Source: Syntrophomonadaceae bacterium
GTDB lineage: Bacteria; Bacillota; Dethiobacteria; DTU022
Assembly: GCA_007126465.1 (NCBI GenBank)
Contig: SLBE01000137.1
Span: 1 to 7,056, forward strand
DNA length: 7,056 nucleotides
Direction of reading: 5' to 3'
A program made the translations under genes and the position numbers. Positions within the stretch are counted from its first letter, which is position 1. The number at the start of each line of letters is the position of its first letter. Below the pieces are notes generated by a model that was given only the letters and a program-made list of their open reading frames with translations, was not told the origin of the DNA and ran no database searches. Positions 5,180 to 7,056 of this stretch are shown piece after piece.

Positions 5180-7056
5180 ATGAGCGAAGAAAGCAAATGC
5201 CCGGTAACAGGGATGAGCAGGAAAAGAGTCGCCGGTGGCGGCACAAGAAACAGGGACTGGTGGCCAAACCAGCTGAACTTGAAGATGCTGCACCAAAACC
5301 CTGAGTCAAGAAACCCCATGGGCGAAGACTTTAACTATGCCGAAGAATTTAAGAAACTTGATTTGGAGGCTGTAAAAAAGGATTTGCATGACTTGATGAC
5401 GAACTCGCATGACTGGTGGCCGGCCGACTACGGTCACTACGGAGGCTTATTCATCCGCATGGCCTGGCACAGCGCCGGCACCTACCGGATGGGAGACGGC
5501 CGCGGAGGAGGAGGCTCCGGCAGCCAGAGGTTTGCCCCCCTGAACAGCTGGCCTGATAATATCAACCTCGACAAAGCCAGGCGTCTGCTCTGGCCGATCA
5601 AGCAGAAGTTCGGCAAAAAGATTTCCTGGGCCGACCTGATGATCCTGGCCGGAAATGTATCCCTGGAATCGATGGGCTTCAAAACATTCGGTTTTGCCGG
5701 TGGACGCGAGGATATCTGGGAGCCTGAAGAAGATGTTTACTGGGGCGCCGAAGAAGAGTGGCTCGGTGATGAACGTTACAGCGGTGAAAGGGATCTTGAG
5801 AACCCCCTTGCTGCTGTCCAGATGGGCCTCATTTACGTAAACCCTGAAGGGCCGAACGGAGAACCGAATGTTCTTGCTTCAGCTACAGACGTTCGCGAAA
5901 CATTTAAGCGCATGGCCATGAATGATGAAGAAACCGTTGCCCTGGTCGCCGGCGGCCATACCTTTGGCAGATGCCACGGTGCAGGCAGCCCCGAATACGT
6001 TGGACCGGAGCCCGAGTCTGCCCCTATTGAAGAGCAGGGACTGGGCTGGAAAAACAGCATGGGTAGCGGCAAAGGCAAAGATACCATATCCAGCGGTATA
6101 GAAGGTGCCTGGACACCAACGCCGACTAAGTGGGATACTACCTACCTGGAAATTCTCTTTAAGTATGACTGGAATCTCGTCAAGAGCCCTGCCGGAGCCT
6201 GGCAGTGGGAACCGGTTGATCCAGATGAGGAAGACCTGGCACCTGGTGCCCACGAACCTGACAAAAAAGTAAAAACCATTATGACCACGGCTGATCTTAC
6301 CCTGAAGATGGACCCCATCTACAGGCCTATTGCTAAACGTTTCCTGGAGAACCCTGACGAATTCGCCGATGCCTTTGCCCGCGCCTGGTTCAAGCTGACC
6401 CACCGCGACATGGGCCCGCGCTCACGTTATCTCGGCCCGGAAGTCCCGGAGGAGGAACTAATCTGGCAGGACCCTGTGCCTGAAGTAGACCATGAGCTGG
6501 TTAACGAAAATGACATCGCGGAACTCAAGGGCAAGATTCTTGATTCTGGATTATCAATTCCCGAACTGGTCTCAACAGCATGGGCCTCTGCATCGACTTA
6601 CCGCGGTTCCGATATGCGGGGCGGGGCAAACGGCGCGCGCATTCGCCTGGAACCCCATAAGAACTGGCAGGCTAACGAGCCTGAAAAACTGGAAAAGGTG
6701 CTGCAGAAACTTGAAATAATTCAGGATGAATTTAATAGTGCACAGTCAGGAGATAAGAAAATATCCCTGGCCGACCTCATTGTACTGGCCGGCTGCGCAG
6801 GTGTGGAGAAGGCTGCTAAGAATGCCGGCTTTGATGTAACAGTACCTTTTGCACCTGGCCGAACAGATGCTTCACAGGAACAGACAGATATAGAAGCATT
6901 TAAAGTCTTAGAACCTAAAGCAGACGGTTTTCGCAACTTTAGCAAGGCTAAATTTGCTGTGCCTGCCGAAGAAATGCTGGTGGACAAGGCTCAACTCCTG
7001 GGCTTGACAGCCCCTGAAATGACTGTCCTGCTTGGCGGCATGCGCGTGTTAAACGC
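5180..7056 (+). CDS. katG: Catalase-peroxidase KatG (partial, 3' end outside the window)
   Basis: This bifunctional haem enzyme breaks down hydrogen peroxide as a catalase and oxidises small donors as a peroxidase. The 625 codons present cover all of the haem-bearing N-terminal domain and much of the C-terminal domain; family members are about 720-740 residues, so about 100 are missing. The N-terminus MSEESKCPVTGM is typical. Aligned with Mycobacterium tuberculosis KatG, the distal site is R93, W96 and H97 (RMAWHSAGTYR). The Trp-Tyr-Met crosslink is W96-Y219-M245 (LIYVNPEGP and RMAMND). The proximal site is H260 (GGHTFG), W311 and D372. The mobile arginine is R409 (HRDMGP). All catalytic residues are therefore kept. 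The ATG follows GAAAGGGG at 9 bases and lies 29 bp after perR with no terminator between, so the two form an operon. Its GC content is clearly higher than that of perR. Confidence 0.96.
   Translation, partial: MSEESKCPVTGMSRKRVAGGGTRNRDWWPNQLNLKMLHQNPESRNPMGEDFNYAEEFKKLDLEAVKKDLHDLMTNSHDWWPADYGHYGGLFIRMAWHSAGTYRMGDGRGGGGSGSQRFAPLNSWPDNINLDKARRLLWPIKQKFGKKISWADLMILAGNVSLESMGFKTFGFAGGREDIWEPEEDVYWGAEEEWLGDERYSGERDLENPLAAVQMGLIYVNPEGPNGEPNVLASATDVRETFKRMAMNDEETVALVAGGHTFGRCHGAGSPEYVGPEPESAPIEEQGLGWKNSMGSGKGKDTISSGIEGAWTPTPTKWDTTYLEILFKYDWNLVKSPAGAWQWEPVDPDEEDLAPGAHEPDKKVKTIMTTADLTLKMDPIYRPIAKRFLENPDEFADAFARAWFKLTHRDMGPRSRYLGPEVPEEELIWQDPVPEVDHELVNENDIAELKGKILDSGLSIPELVSTAWASASTYRGSDMRGGANGARIRLEPHKNWQANEPEKLEKVLQKLEIIQDEFNSAQSGDKKISLADLIVLAGCAGVEKAAKNAGFDVTVPFAPGRTDASQEQTDIEAFKVLEPKADGFRNFSKAKFAVPAEEMLVDKAQLLGLTAPEMTVLLGGMRVLN

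Noticed and set aside
5879..6403. Minus-strand open frame of 174 codons inside katG
   Set aside because: It lies opposite the strongly conserved katG coding sequence, including the haem-ligand region, and its protein shows no recognisable domain.

Overview
The window looks like chromosome from a Gram-positive, probably anaerobic bacterium of the Clostridia / low-to-mid GC Firmicutes type. The evidence is indirect: strong purine-rich ribosome binding sites, good sigma-A type promoters, a PerR-type Fur-family regulator placed directly before a peroxide-removing enzyme, a lipoprotein with an LSAC lipobox, and a fused ligase-TPR membrane protein of a kind common in such genomes. The genus cannot be read from the sequence.

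The left part (1-4357) is read on the minus strand and concerns the cell surface. A beta-helix lipoprotein gene (2948-4357) has its own promoter, a long 5' leader and a strong terminator (2875-2910). Below it, a second promoter drives a 902-residue O-antigen-ligase/polymerase-like membrane protein with a C-terminal TPR domain (71-2779, GTG start). The stop of that gene overlaps by 8 bp the start of another exported or membrane protein, of which only 26 codons are in the window (1-78).

The region between the divergent genes (4358-4733) is dense in signals. For the lipoprotein gene it has a TTGCCT-17-TATAAT promoter, a 7-bp inverted repeat bracketing the -35 box, and a leader of about 160 nt. 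That leader can fold into a closed three-way junction followed by a terminator-like hairpin. For the right-hand genes it has a TTGACA box and two PerR-box-like sites that share an exact 10-bp repeat.

The right part (4734-7056) is read on the plus strand and is an oxidative-stress operon: a PerR/Fur-family repressor (138 aa), then after 29 bp a catalase-peroxidase (katG) that runs off the window after 625 codons. The expected logic is that metal-loaded PerR represses perR-katG and peroxide oxidation of PerR releases it. PerR carries Asn at a position where Bacillus subtilis PerR has the metal ligand Asp104. katG is clearly richer in GC than perR.

No rRNA, tRNA, CRISPR array or insertion sequence was seen. 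The most interesting items are the possible structured leader RNA of the lipoprotein gene, the jelly-roll-like domain inserted in the extracytoplasmic loop of the ligase, and the PerR ligand substitution.
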